64,000 nucleotides of DNA from an uncultured Dehalococcoidia bacterium (GTDB lineage: Bacteria; Chloroflexota; Dehalococcoidia; Lucifugimonadales; UBA3495). Shown piece by piece: positions 14,474 to 24,485 of this stretch. The notes below the pieces were generated by a model, which was not told where the DNA came from, ran no database searches, and saw only the letters and a list, made by a program, of their open reading frames with translations. Location of the stretch: the NCBI GenBank assembly GCA_958296385.1, contig OY282494.1, positions 1,285,416 to 1,349,415 on the forward strand, written 5' to 3'. Position 1 is the first letter of the stretch. Each line of letters starts with the position of its first letter. Position numbers and translations under genes: made by a program.

Positions 14474-15796
14474 TTAGGCCGGCACTGCCACCGCCTCCGG
14501 CGTCCGGGGTTTGCCCGGTATCATCAACGATGCCAGGAACCCCACCAGGTAGATTGCCGCTGCGATAAAGAACCCGTACTGCCAGCCCAGCCACTCGATG
14601 GGCCCGAATATGAACACGGCGGCCACCGCCCCAAACAGCACGTTGTTGCCCCACATCAGGCCCAGAAAGCTGGATTCCAGGCGGTATTTGGCGGCTACGT
14701 CGGCGGCGGCGGCCGACGTCAAGTTAATGACGGTGAAATGCTGCAACCCGTACAATGCCACGCAAACCGTTATCCAGATGGAATACTGCTGCCCGTTCAG
14801 CGGTATCGCCAGCGTCAATATCGTCGCAAACGCCATCAGGAATACAATCAGCGGCTTGCGCCCCACTTTATCCGACAATGCCCCGATAAGCGGCGCGGTT
14901 ACGACGGCCGGCCCCACCATCAGCGCCAGATGCGTTGCCGCCTGAAACGTGTTGACGCCCAGCGCCTGCGTCAGGTAGAGCGGCACCAGGAACAGCATTG
15001 ACCCGTCGGCCATCCCCCGCACTGCGGACACCGCAAAGATGGCCCACAGCCCGGTGCCCCGGAACGCTACGTAAGTCCCCTGCCACATCGTCCGCAGCTT
15101 GCTGACGGGGTTGAAGTTCACCGGCGGCGCTCCTCCCGCGTGGCGCAGCAGCCCGTAAATAACGAACGTCGCAACGAACATTATCGGCGCGCTGCACGCC
15201 AGAATCCACCGCCAGCCCACCGGCTCCACTCCCAGCTCCCACGCCACCACCACGCCATCGGTGGCTTCCCACTGCAAAGCGCCCAGCAGCAAAATCCCGG
15301 CCACCATCGGCCCCACCACGTCGCCCACGCTGCCGGTGGAGCGGTGCAGCGACATAAACAGCCCCCGCCGGTTGGGGAACCGCTGCGCCAGCAGGCCCAG
15401 CGCCGGCGGATGCCACAGCGCCGCCCCCGACGACGCCAGCGCCAGCGCCAGCAGTATCACCGCATACGACGGCGCGATGGCAATCAGAAACAGCCCCAGC
15501 GCCGACAGCAGCGCGCTGATTGACAGCACCCACGCGATGCGATGGTGCAGCAAGTCCGAGAGGAACCCCCCGGTCACGCTGGTAACCCCGGCCGACGCGG
15601 AACGCACCGCGACGATGGCCCCCACCTGCCACGCGCTCAGTTGCAGGTCAACCGCAATTACGGTGGTCAGCAGCGGGATGCTGTTGGATATGAGATGCTC
15701 AAACCCATGCGCGCCGATGAGCGTTGACGCCATCAGCCCCCGGCCCGTGCGCCGGGTTCCCGCCGGCCCCTGCCGGAGTGCCGATTGCCCTGCCAT
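14474..15796 (-). CDS. MFS transporter (tandem pair, second)
   Basis: A 440-residue major facilitator with 12 predicted helices. The MFS loop 2-3 region appears as GGFLSDLLHHRIAWVLS and the matching half-way motif as GALSDKVGRKPLIVFL. WHPPALGLLAQRFPNRRGLFMSLHRSTGSVGD is shared with the next gene upstream, to which it is clearly paralogous along its whole length. The substrate is unknown; the WHPP-type sequence recalls the fosmidomycin-resistance branch. Start choice is uncertain: the ATG at 15796 lacks a ribosome site, and the ATG at 15733 is an alternative. Confidence 0.85.
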   Translation of the reverse strand: MAGQSALRQGPAGTRRTGRGLMASTLIGAHGFEHLISNSIPLLTTVIAVDLQLSAWQVGAIVAVRSASAGVTSVTGGFLSDLLHHRIAWVLSISALLSALGLFLIAIAPSYAVILLALALASSGAALWHPPALGLLAQRFPNRRGLFMSLHRSTGSVGDVVGPMVAGILLLGALQWEATDGVVVAWELGVEPVGWRWILACSAPIMFVATFVIYGLLRHAGGAPPVNFNPVSKLRTMWQGTYVAFRGTGLWAIFAVSAVRGMADGSMLFLVPLYLTQALGVNTFQAATHLALMVGPAVVTAPLIGALSDKVGRKPLIVFLMAFATILTLAIPLNGQQYSIWITVCVALYGLQHFTVINLTSAAAADVAAKYRLESSFLGLMWGNNVLFGAVAAVFIFGPIEWLGWQYGFFIAAAIYLVGFLASLMIPGKPRTPEAVAVPA

Positions 15797-15821
15797 TCCG
15801 ATTCGGCCCGGCCCGGCTAAT

Positions 15822-17171
15822 CTAGGCCCGCGCGGTTACGGGCTCGGGCTGCACGCTTTTCGGCTTGCCCGGAATCAGCAGCGACACCAGGAACCCCACG
15901 CCGTAAATGCCGGCGGCGATGTAAAAGCCGTACTGCCAGTCAAACCACTCCACCGGGCCAAATATCATAAAGGCCGCAATCGCCCCAAACAGCGTGTTGT
16001 TCCCCCACATCAGGCCCAGGAAGCTGGACTCCAGCCGCCGGCCGGCCGCAATGTCCGCCGCCGCCGCCTGCGTCAGGTTGTTCACCGAGAAGTTCATCAT
16101 CCCGTAGATGGCCACGAACAGCGTAATCAGCCAGGTGTACCCGTCATTGCTCACGAACACGATGGCCAGCGTAAGCAGCGTAGTTACGCCCATGATGAAA
16201 ATAATCAGCGGACGCCGGCCCATTCGGTCTGACAGCCCTCCGATTAGCGGCCCGAACAGGATGCCCGGCAGCACCATCAGCATAACGTGTATCGCCGCCT
16301 GAAACTCGTCAACTCCCAGCGCAATCAGGTACAGCGGCACCAGAAACACCAGCGAGCGGTCGGCCATCCCCCGCACTGCCGACACCGTAAAGATGGCCCA
16401 CATCCCGGTGCCGTTAAAGGCGTCTTTCATCCCGGCCCAGTTCGTCCGCATCCGCGCGCCTACGTCCACGTTGACCGGACGCTCGCTGCCCGCGTTCCGC
16501 AGCAGAAAGAATATCGCAACGGTGGCAATGAACATCACCGGGGTGCTGAACCCCAGAATGTACCGCCAGTCCACCGTCCCCCACGGCAGCGGCCAGGACA
16601 CCTCAACCGCCCCGTCGCCCACGCCGCCGCTCCAGGTCAAAGCCCCGGCAATCAGCGCCCCGGCCGCCAGCGGCCCGATTACGTCGCCAATGCTGCCGGT
16701 CGAGCGGTGCATCGAGATGAACAGCCCCCGCCGTTCCGGGAACCGCCGCGCCAGCAGCCCCAGCGCCGGCGGGTGCCACAGCGCGCTGCCCATCGACCCC
16801 AGCGCCAGCGCGCACAGTATCAGCAGGTAAGACGGCGCAATGGACATCAGCAGATAGCCCAGCCCAATCATAAAGGTGCTAATCGACAGCACCAATGCCA
16901 CCCGGTGGTGGAACAGGTCAACCAGAAACCCGCCGGCCGTGCTGGTAACGCCCCCAAAGATGGAACGAATCGCCACCACCGCCCCCACGCTCAACGCCCC
17001 CAGCTCAAACTCCGTGATGATGGCCAGTATGATGATGGGGATGCTGTGGGCGTACAGATGCTCAAAAGCGTGCGCCCCCACCAGGGTAGTCGCCATCACC
17101 GAGCCTTTCGTGCGCGGCTTTGCGTCCTGAGCGCCGGATTGGAGAGGACTGACGCCTGCTGCCTGAGCCAT
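15822..17171 (-). CDS. MFS transporter (tandem pair, first)
   Basis: A 449-residue, 12-helix major facilitator paralogous to its downstream neighbour. Visible motifs are GGFLVDLFHHRVALVLS, WHPPALGLLARRFPERRGLF and GGLSDRMGRRPLIIF. The ATG at 17171 has AAGGAG 9 bases upstream. The stop is 25 bases before the next MFS start, so the pair forms one operon with the small membrane protein at 13994. Two similar pumps in one unit could act as a heterodimer or have diverged substrates. Nothing in the sequence identifies the substrate. Confidence 0.87.
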   Translation of the reverse strand: MAQAAGVSPLQSGAQDAKPRTKGSVMATTLVGAHAFEHLYAHSIPIIILAIITEFELGALSVGAVVAIRSIFGGVTSTAGGFLVDLFHHRVALVLSISTFMIGLGYLLMSIAPSYLLILCALALGSMGSALWHPPALGLLARRFPERRGLFISMHRSTGSIGDVIGPLAAGALIAGALTWSGGVGDGAVEVSWPLPWGTVDWRYILGFSTPVMFIATVAIFFLLRNAGSERPVNVDVGARMRTNWAGMKDAFNGTGMWAIFTVSAVRGMADRSLVFLVPLYLIALGVDEFQAAIHVMLMVLPGILFGPLIGGLSDRMGRRPLIIFIMGVTTLLTLAIVFVSNDGYTWLITLFVAIYGMMNFSVNNLTQAAAADIAAGRRLESSFLGLMWGNNTLFGAIAAFMIFGPVEWFDWQYGFYIAAGIYGVGFLVSLLIPGKPKSVQPEPVTARA

Positions 17172-17298
17172 CGGGTGCGCTCCTTATATGTACGTCTGCC
17201 AACGCCGCCGCAACGGACGGGTTACGCTGCGCCGCATTATACACGACGGGCCGCCGCCGGGAACGGGCAAACTGTCACTCCCGGCCGCTCCCCCCTAA

Positions 17299-17399
17299 TG
17301 TCATTCTGAGCGTAGCGAAGAATCTCGATAGCGTAGCAATGCCGTTGCCCCCAAGTATGCGCTGCCCCGTCGAGATTCTTCGCTGCGCTCAGAATGACA
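17299..17399. repeat. Palindromic repeat pair
   Basis: Same design as 12769-12869: an arm starting TGTCATTCTGAGCGTAGCG (17299) and its inverted partner ending at 17399, about 40 bases apart. It lies between the MFS operon and the asparaginase-like gene, where one would expect a transcription boundary. Confidence 0.9.
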
Positions 17400-17425
17400 T
17401 TGAATGGATGGCCCGGAGCGGATGG

Positions 17426-18427
17426 TCAGTATTCGTAAAACATCTGCTGCAACGCGTCCCGGTCGTCAGTCACCGTCAGCCCCAGCATCAGCAGGATGCG
17501 CGCCTTTTGCGGCATCAGGTTGTCCGACACGATGAACCCCTGCTCCGCTTTGCGCGGCGTCATCACCACCCGCCCGGCGCTGGAGCGGCTGGCCAGCACT
17601 ACCGGCATCCCGTCCGCAACGGCGGCCTCCGCAGCGGATATGACCGCCGGCGGGAACGTTCCCGCCCCGAACCCGGCCAGTACCAGCCCGTCCGAGCCGT
17701 GCGCCCGCACCGCGTCAATCAGCATCCCGTCCGCCCCGGCGTAGGCGTGCAGGATGTCCACCCGGGGCAGGCCGTCCCGCCCGTCAACGTTAAAGGGAGT
17801 ATCCACCGTGTGCTTGCGGACGGGCCGCCGGTAGAACACCACCCGGTGGTCCGAATCGGCATACCCCAGAAACCCCAGCTCGTTGGGCTTGAACGTTTCC
17901 ACCCGCAGCGTGTTCGCCTTGTACACCTCGCGGGCGCAGTGAATCTCGTTGTTCAGCGCCGTCAGCACCCCCATCCCGCCCGACTCCGGCACGGCGGCAA
18001 TCCGCACCGCATCCATCAGATTCAAGTCGGCGTCCGTGCTGATTGACGTCGGCGGCCGCATCGCCCCGGTAACCACCACGGGCCGGTCGGTCTTGACGGT
18101 CAGATGCAGAAAGTAAGCCGTTTCCTCCAGCGTAGCCGTGCCGTGGGTGATGACGATGCCGGCGGTATCCGGCTCATCCCGAAAGATGGCGTGAATCCGC
18201 TCCGCCAGCGCAATCCAGTTAGCCGGGCCGATAGCGGTACTGCCCACGCTCACCATATCCTCGGCAATCACGTTCCAGTTATCGCCAATCTCCGGAACCC
18301 GGGCCAGGTTCTGCTCAATCGTCAGGTGGTCGCCAATCTCCGGGTAAAGCGTGTAATCCATCCGGTCCGGCCCAACGCCGGCAATGCTCCCCCCGGTGGC
18401 AATAATATGGACGGTAGGTTTGGGCAT
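17426..18427 (-). CDS. Asparaginase-like protein with altered catalytic triad
   Basis: A 333-residue protein of the bacterial L-asparaginase/glutaminase type II family, matching along its full length (ATGGSIAG near the start, THGTATLEETAYFL, GAMRPPTSIS, NPQKAR-like MPQKARILL near the end). Compared with E. coli AnsB (from memory), Tyr25, Thr89 and Lys162 are kept (Tyr25, Thr97, Lys170 here). The nucleophile Thr12 is Ser14, Gln59 is Thr, and the triad Asp90 is Ala98 (HGTDT becomes HGTAT). Loss of that Asp makes ordinary asparaginase activity doubtful. There is no signal peptide, so it is cytoplasmic. It may be a different amidohydrolase or a binding protein. Confidence 0.85.
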   Translation of the reverse strand: MPKPTVHIIATGGSIAGVGPDRMDYTLYPEIGDHLTIEQNLARVPEIGDNWNVIAEDMVSVGSTAIGPANWIALAERIHAIFRDEPDTAGIVITHGTATLEETAYFLHLTVKTDRPVVVTGAMRPPTSISTDADLNLMDAVRIAAVPESGGMGVLTALNNEIHCAREVYKANTLRVETFKPNELGFLGYADSDHRVVFYRRPVRKHTVDTPFNVDGRDGLPRVDILHAYAGADGMLIDAVRAHGSDGLVLAGFGAGTFPPAVISAAEAAVADGMPVVLASRSSAGRVVMTPRKAEQGFIVSDNLMPQKARILLMLGLTVTDDRDALQQMFYEY

Positions 18428-18499
18428 GATACGTTCCTTATATGAGATGCGATGATGCTGACCGGCCGCGGATACCCGGCGGCGCGCGGGTTCGGATTA

Positions 18500-18508
18500 T
18501 GCTACCAT
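18500..18508 (+). promoter_or_regulatory. Extended -10 promoter of phosphoesterase gene
   Basis: TGC-TACCAT ends 8 bases before the ATG at 18517, so the transcript is probably leaderless. There is no ribosome-binding site between them. Confidence 0.4.
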
Positions 18509-18516
18509 AGCCGGCG

Positions 18517-19260
18517 ATGCGCGCTCTGATTGTGTCGGACATCCATTCCAACCTGGAAGCCTTTGAGGCGACGCTGGCCGACGCCGCCGCACAAGGCGGC
18601 TTTGACGTCGTGTGGTTCCTCGGCGACCTCGTTGGCTACAACGCCGACCCCGGCGCCTGCATCGCGCTGCTCCGCAGCCTGCCCAACGTAGCCATCGCCG
18701 GCAACCACGACCACGCCGTCACCGGCCAGCTGGACCCCAACCTCTTTAACGGCGCCGCCCGGGCCGCCGCCCTCTGGACCGCCGAAGTCCTGTCCGCCGC
18801 CGAGCTAACCTACCTCGCCGAACTGCCCGCAGTAACGCAGGCGTCCGATTTCACCATGGCCCACGGCAGCCTGCGCGACCCGATAATGGAATACCTGCTC
18901 AACCCGGACGCCGCCATCGCCACCTTTACCCGGCTGCAAACCCAATTCTGCCTGGTCGGACATTCCCACTACCCGCTAGTCTGGCGGGAAACCGGCGACC
19001 GGCCCAAAGGCGATTTGCTCGACGAATCCAACCCGCCTCAGCTGGAACCCGGCCAACGGCTAATCCTGAACCCCGGCAGCGTAGGCCAACCCCGCGATGG
19101 CGATTGGCGCGCCTCCTACCTGCTCTACGACAGCGACGCCGGCCCCCTGGGCAGCCTGCAATACCGGCGCGTTGAGTACGACATTGCCGCCACGCAAGCC
19201 AAAATACGCGCCGCCGGCCTCCCCGAATCCCTGGCCAACCGCCTCTCCGAGGGGCGCTAA
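18517..19260 (+). CDS. Metallophosphoesterase of the YfcE/MJ0936 type
   Basis: A 247-residue calcineurin-like phosphoesterase with the full set of metal motifs: SDIHSN (Asp8, His10), GDLVGY, AGNHDHAV, and VGHSHYP near residue 148, then LNPGSVGQPRDG. Such enzymes hydrolyse phosphodiesters in the cytoplasm; the natural substrate is not known for this group. It is a single gene, probably on a leaderless transcript, upstream of the 16S promoter. The C-terminal 60 residues are beta-rich and typical of the group. Confidence 0.88.
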   Translation: MRALIVSDIHSNLEAFEATLADAAAQGGFDVVWFLGDLVGYNADPGACIALLRSLPNVAIAGNHDHAVTGQLDPNLFNGAARAAALWTAEVLSAAELTYLAELPAVTQASDFTMAHGSLRDPIMEYLLNPDAAIATFTRLQTQFCLVGHSHYPLVWRETGDRPKGDLLDESNPPQLEPGQRLILNPGSVGQPRDGDWRASYLLYDSDAGPLGSLQYRRVEYDIAATQAKIRAAGLPESLANRLSEGR

Positions 19261-19359
19261 CGGCATTTCCAGGTACGCTAACCCCCTTTCCAGGGGCGCT
19301 ACCCCCCCTTTCCGGGGAAAGCTGGCCGAATTTCCCGATTTTTCGGTTGCAAATCGGTG

Positions 19360-19388
19360 TTGACAAGGCGGCTGGAAAGGAGTATCGT
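19360..19388 (+). promoter_or_regulatory. rRNA promoter
   Basis: TTGACA (19360-19365), a 17-base spacer and TATCGT (19383-19388), about 95 bases before the mature 16S 5' end. The A-rich part just upstream (TTTCCCGATTTTTCGG) might act as an UP-like element. It is the best consensus promoter in the window. Confidence 0.65.
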
Positions 19389-19480
19389 ATCCGAACTTGC
19401 CGCTGTTGAGGGCGCAGCCCTCCGGTGAGCGACGGCAAATTAACAGCTGAATAGTGGAAGGAAACGAGTAAGGTTCAAAA

Positions 19481-21216
<1,736 letters not shown>

Positions 21217-21245
21217 CAACCGGGCCCTTGAAACGGCCCGGTTTT
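21217..21245 (+). terminator. Intrinsic terminator of the 16S transcript
   Basis: AACCGGGCC, an 8-base loop, GGCCCGGTT followed directly by more T (TTTTC). A clean 9-bp GC-rich hairpin with U-tract, placed between 16S and thiL, showing that the rRNA unit ends here. Confidence 0.85.
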
Positions 21246-21301
21246 CTATGCAACCAACGATGTCGTCCAACCTCACCAAGCCCTCGACTGCCCCATCGCT
21301 T

Positions 21302-22357
21302 ATGCGTATCTCCGACTTGGGCGAATTTGGCCTGATTGAACTAATCCAGCAATGGACTCAGCCCACCACCGCCCAAAACCCGGCCGGCGAGGGCCTTTGC
21401 CGTCTCACCCTCGGCAACGGCGATGACGCCGCCGCCGGCACCTTCCCCCATCACCCCGTCACCGAGTTCTACACCACCGATACCATGGTGGACGGCGTGC
21501 ATTTCACCTCCGCTACCACCCCCTGGCGCGATTTGGGCTGGAAAGCCCTGGCTTCCAACATCAGCGACGTCGCCGCCATGGGCGGCCAGCCCGCCTGGGC
21601 GCTGGTAACCTTGGGCCTGCCCGGCGCAACGGCGGTGCACGACATCGCCGAACTGTACGCCGGCATGAACGAAATCTGCACTGAATACGGCGCCCAAATC
21701 ATCGGCGGCGATTTGGTAAGCTCCCCGGTAACCTTTATAACCGTAGCCCTAACCGGCGTAACCCGCGGCCCGACAATGACCCGTTCCGACGCCCAACCCG
21801 GCCATCAAGTAGCAGTCAGCGGCCCGGTAGGCGGTTCCGCCGCCGGCCTGCAACTCCTGCTCAACAACAGTAACCCGGACACCCCCCCCGATAACCCGCT
21901 GATTGCCCTGCACCGGCGCCCCCATCCCCACGTCGCTGCGGGCAAAGCATTGGCCGCCGCCGGCGTGCCCGTCGCCATGGACGTCAGCGACGGCCTCGCC
22001 GCCGACTTGGGCAAACTGTGCAAGTCCAGCAGCGTAGCCGCCCGCATCAACACCCCAAACATCCCCGTAGTAGATGCCCTCAAAACCACCTATCCCACCC
22101 GCTGGCTTGATTTAGCCCTCTACGGCGGCGAGGACTACGTGCTATTGTTCACCGCGCCGCCCGACGTAATGTCCGCCGCCGTCAAAAGTGTAAAATCGGC
22201 GGCAATCATTGGCGAAATCGTCCCCGGCCCGCCCGGCCAGGTTGCCATCATGGACGCCAGCGGCAGCGCCATAGACACCACCGGCGCCGGCTGGGACCAC
22301 TTCACCAACGCCTCCGCCCCCACTAACGCCCATCAGCCGCAGACCTCCCCAGCATGA
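21302..22357 (+). CDS. thiL: Thiamine-monophosphate kinase
   Basis: ThiL phosphorylates thiamine monophosphate to the active diphosphate. The 351-residue protein shows the family landmarks ISDLGEFGLIELI at the start, GNGDDAAA, TTDTMVDGVHF, then ISDVAAMGG and a late MDVSDGLAADLGKL and YGGEDYVLLF. The ATG at 21302 fits the family N-terminus. The in-frame ATG at 21248 lies in the tail of the rRNA terminator and is rejected. The stop overlaps tsaE by four bases (ATGA), so thiL heads a thiL-tsaE-tsaB-ndk unit. Confidence 0.93.
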   Translation: MRISDLGEFGLIELIQQWTQPTTAQNPAGEGLCRLTLGNGDDAAAGTFPHHPVTEFYTTDTMVDGVHFTSATTPWRDLGWKALASNISDVAAMGGQPAWALVTLGLPGATAVHDIAELYAGMNEICTEYGAQIIGGDLVSSPVTFITVALTGVTRGPTMTRSDAQPGHQVAVSGPVGGSAAGLQLLLNNSNPDTPPDNPLIALHRRPHPHVAAGKALAAAGVPVAMDVSDGLAADLGKLCKSSSVAARINTPNIPVVDALKTTYPTRWLDLALYGGEDYVLLFTAPPDVMSAAVKSVKSAAIIGEIVPGPPGQVAIMDASGSAIDTTGAGWDHFTNASAPTNAHQPQTSPA

Positions 22358-22896
22358 GCAACAGCATCGTCATCCAAACCGACACCGCCGCCGCAACGCG
22401 TCAAGTCGGCGCCCTGCTGGGCCAGCACGCCCAGCCCGGCGACGTGTTCCTGCTCACCGGCCCCCTGGGCGCCGGCAAAACCTGCCTCATCCAGGGCATC
22501 GCCAGCGGACTCCAAGTCCCCGGCCACGCCCGCAGCCCCACCTTCGTGCTAATCACCCGCTACCAGGGCCGCCTAACCCTCCACCACGCCGACCTCTACC
22601 GCATCAACCACCCCGCCGAAGCCTGGGACTTGGGCCTTGATGACGCAATCGCCGCCGGCGATGACGTGATAGCCGTAGAATGGGCCGACCGGGCCGCCGA
22701 GCTGTTCCCCGACGATGCCCTCTGGATTTCCCTAAACTACACCGACGACGGCAACCCGGCCGGCACAGCCACGCTAGATGACGACGGTTCCATCCCCGGC
22801 CGGCACACCCTGACTTTCCAGAACCCCCCACCGCGTTTCGCCGCGCTGACCCAAGTCTTGTCCCAACAATTCAACACTTGCGACGCGATCCGATAG
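22354..22896 (+). CDS. tsaE: tRNA threonylcarbamoyladenosine ATPase TsaE
   Basis: TsaE is the small P-loop ATPase that helps TsaBD make the t6A modification at tRNA position 37. The Walker A motif is TGPLGAGKT (about residues 35-43), followed by SPTFVLITRY and LHHADLYRI, then the WADRAAELFP segment in place of the usual EW-E-. At 180 residues it is slightly longer than typical because of a C-terminal extension. It overlaps thiL by four bases and lies six bases from tsaB, which makes partner TsaB an immediate neighbour. tsaD is not in the window. Confidence 0.93.
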   Translation: MSNSIVIQTDTAAATRQVGALLGQHAQPGDVFLLTGPLGAGKTCLIQGIASGLQVPGHARSPTFVLITRYQGRLTLHHADLYRINHPAEAWDLGLDDAIAAGDDVIAVEWADRAAELFPDDALWISLNYTDDGNPAGTATLDDDGSIPGRHTLTFQNPPPRFAALTQVLSQQFNTCDAIR

Positions 22897-22902
22897 CTGA
22901 CC

Positions 22903-23610
22903 ATGCTGCTGGCCATTGACACATCATCCCGCTACGGCGGCGTAGCCCTGGCCGACGCCGCCGGCGTCATAACCGAATCTCGCACGTGGCACACCCGGAT
23001 GAACCACACCGCGCAGCTGATGCCGGCAGTAGCCGACATCCTGCAAAACCACGGCCTGGCCGTTGCCGACCTCGCCGGATGCGCCGTCGCCCTCGGCCCC
23101 GGCCCGTTCAGCGCCTTGCGCGTGGGCGTCAGCGCCGCCAAAGGGCTGGCGATGGCCGCCAATCTGCCCATCATCGGCGTTGACACCCTGGCCCTGGAGG
23201 CCGCACGACATCTCCAACCCGGCCGCATCACCATAGCCTGGCTGGACGCCGGCCGCCGCGAAGTTGCCGCCGCCCGTTTCAACCCCAACGGCCAGCGCAC
23301 CCAGGATGACGACATCGCAACCCCGGAAAGCCTGCTGGCCCAGGACGCCAACACCCCTGCGCCGCGCCTGTACTGCGGAGAGGCTGCCCACGCCCGCAAA
23401 GACGACATCCTCAACCACAAACCCGGTGCGGATAGCCGGATTACCGTAGCGCCCTGGACACCGGCCGACCGCCTCTGGGAACTAGCCGCCGCCGGATTGC
23501 GCAAACTGCAATCACCCGACGCCGCCAGCGAACTGCCCACCCTGCAACCCTACTACCTGCGAATGCCCACCATCGGCGCCCCCAAACAACGCGACCGGAC
23601 GCCGCCCTGA
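22903..23610 (+). CDS. tsaB: tRNA threonylcarbamoyladenosine protein TsaB
   Basis: TsaB is the inactive ASKHA-fold paralogue that pairs with TsaD in t6A synthesis. The 235-residue protein starts MLLAIDTSSRYGGVALAD, the ASKHA phosphate-1-like motif, and has GPGPFSALRVGVSAAKGLA around residue 68, typical of TsaB. It ends with the PYYLRMP sequence common in the family. It follows tsaE by six bases, matching the usual gene pairing. Confidence 0.93.
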   Translation: MLLAIDTSSRYGGVALADAAGVITESRTWHTRMNHTAQLMPAVADILQNHGLAVADLAGCAVALGPGPFSALRVGVSAAKGLAMAANLPIIGVDTLALEAARHLQPGRITIAWLDAGRREVAAARFNPNGQRTQDDDIATPESLLAQDANTPAPRLYCGEAAHARKDDILNHKPGADSRITVAPWTPADRLWELAAAGLRKLQSPDAASELPTLQPYYLRMPTIGAPKQRDRTPP

Positions 23611-23669
23611 AAACCGGCGCCCCCAACTCATCCACCAACACAATCACCAGCCCAGGAGAACGAACCAAC

Positions 23670-24122
23670 ATGGAGAGAACATTCGTCGCCGTAAAACCGG
23701 ACGGAGTACAGCGCGGTATCATCGGCGAGGTAATAACCCGCCTGGAACGGCGCGGCCTCAAGCTGGTAGCCATCAGCATGATGCAGGTAAGCGACAGCCT
23801 GGCCCGGGAGCATTACGGCGAGCACGTGGAGCGCCCCTTCTTTGCCGGGCTGGTGTCATTCATCAGCTCCGCCCCCATCGTCGCCATGATTTGGGAAGGC
23901 GAGAACGCCGTAGCCCTCGCCCGCCAAACCATGGGCGCAACCAACCCCGCCAACGCCGCGCCCGGCACCATCCGGGGCGACTTCGGCATCAACATCGGCC
24001 GCAACATCGTCCACGGCTCCGACAGCCTGGCCGCCGCCGAACGTGAAATCGGACTGTTCTTCGGCCCCAGCGCCGGCCTGGACTACACCCGCAGCAACGA
24101 CGTCTGGATTACAGAATCCTGA
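23670..24122 (+). CDS. ndk: Nucleoside diphosphate kinase
   Basis: Ndk transfers phosphate from ATP to other NDPs through a phosphohistidine. The 150-residue protein has the classic sequence: ERTFVAVKPDGVQRG at the start, the Kpn-type loop, GATNPANAAPGTIRGDF, and the active-site NIVHGSDS (His115). Residue length and motif spacing are normal for the hexameric type. AGGAGA precedes the ATG by about 10 bases. Its last 14 bases overlap the convergent rsfS gene tail to tail. Confidence 0.97.
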   Translation: MERTFVAVKPDGVQRGIIGEVITRLERRGLKLVAISMMQVSDSLAREHYGEHVERPFFAGLVSFISSAPIVAMIWEGENAVALARQTMGATNPANAAPGTIRGDFGINIGRNIVHGSDSLAAAEREIGLFFGPSAGLDYTRSNDVWITES

Positions 24123-24471
24123 CCACCTGCGGCGCCCGGTTCCAAAGCCGCTCCAGGCCAAAAAACTCCCGCTCCTCCGGCCCGAAAATGTGAACCACCA
24201 CGTCGGCAAAATCCAGCAAAACCCACCCCGACGCCGGCGCCCCTTCCCGGTGATGCAGGGCCGCCCCGGCCGACTTCATCGCCCCCGTCAGGTCTTGCTC
24301 CAGCGCCTCAATCTGGCGCACCGAGTCGGCGGTCATAATCACGAAGTAATCGGCAAACACCGTCACCTGGCGCAAGTCCAGCATCACGATGTCGGTAGCC
24401 AGCTTCTCAGCGGCCACGTCAACCGCAAGGCGCGCAACGTCGGTAGTGGTTAGCGTATTGGCAGTGGTCAT
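24109..24471 (-). CDS. rsfS: Ribosomal silencing factor RsfS
   Basis: A 120-residue protein of the RsfS/Iojap family, which binds uL14 of the 50S subunit and blocks subunit joining under starvation. Motifs visible are DIVMLDLRQVTVFADYFVIMTADS, RQIEALEQDL and the end SGWVLLDFADVVVHIFGPEEREFFGLERLW. The C-terminus overlaps ndk in the opposite orientation by 14 bases. It is 14 bases downstream of the coiled-coil gene, so those two are likely co-transcribed. Confidence 0.95.
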   Translation of the reverse strand: MTTANTLTTTDVARLAVDVAAEKLATDIVMLDLRQVTVFADYFVIMTADSVRQIEALEQDLTGAMKSAGAALHHREGAPASGWVLLDFADVVVHIFGPEEREFFGLERLWNRAPQVVRIL

Positions 24472-24485
24472 AATCGCAAGCGCCC

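Noticed and set aside
21248-21301. Upstream ATG for thiL at 21248.
   Set aside because: It begins inside the rRNA terminator tail and the extra 18 residues do not belong to the family.
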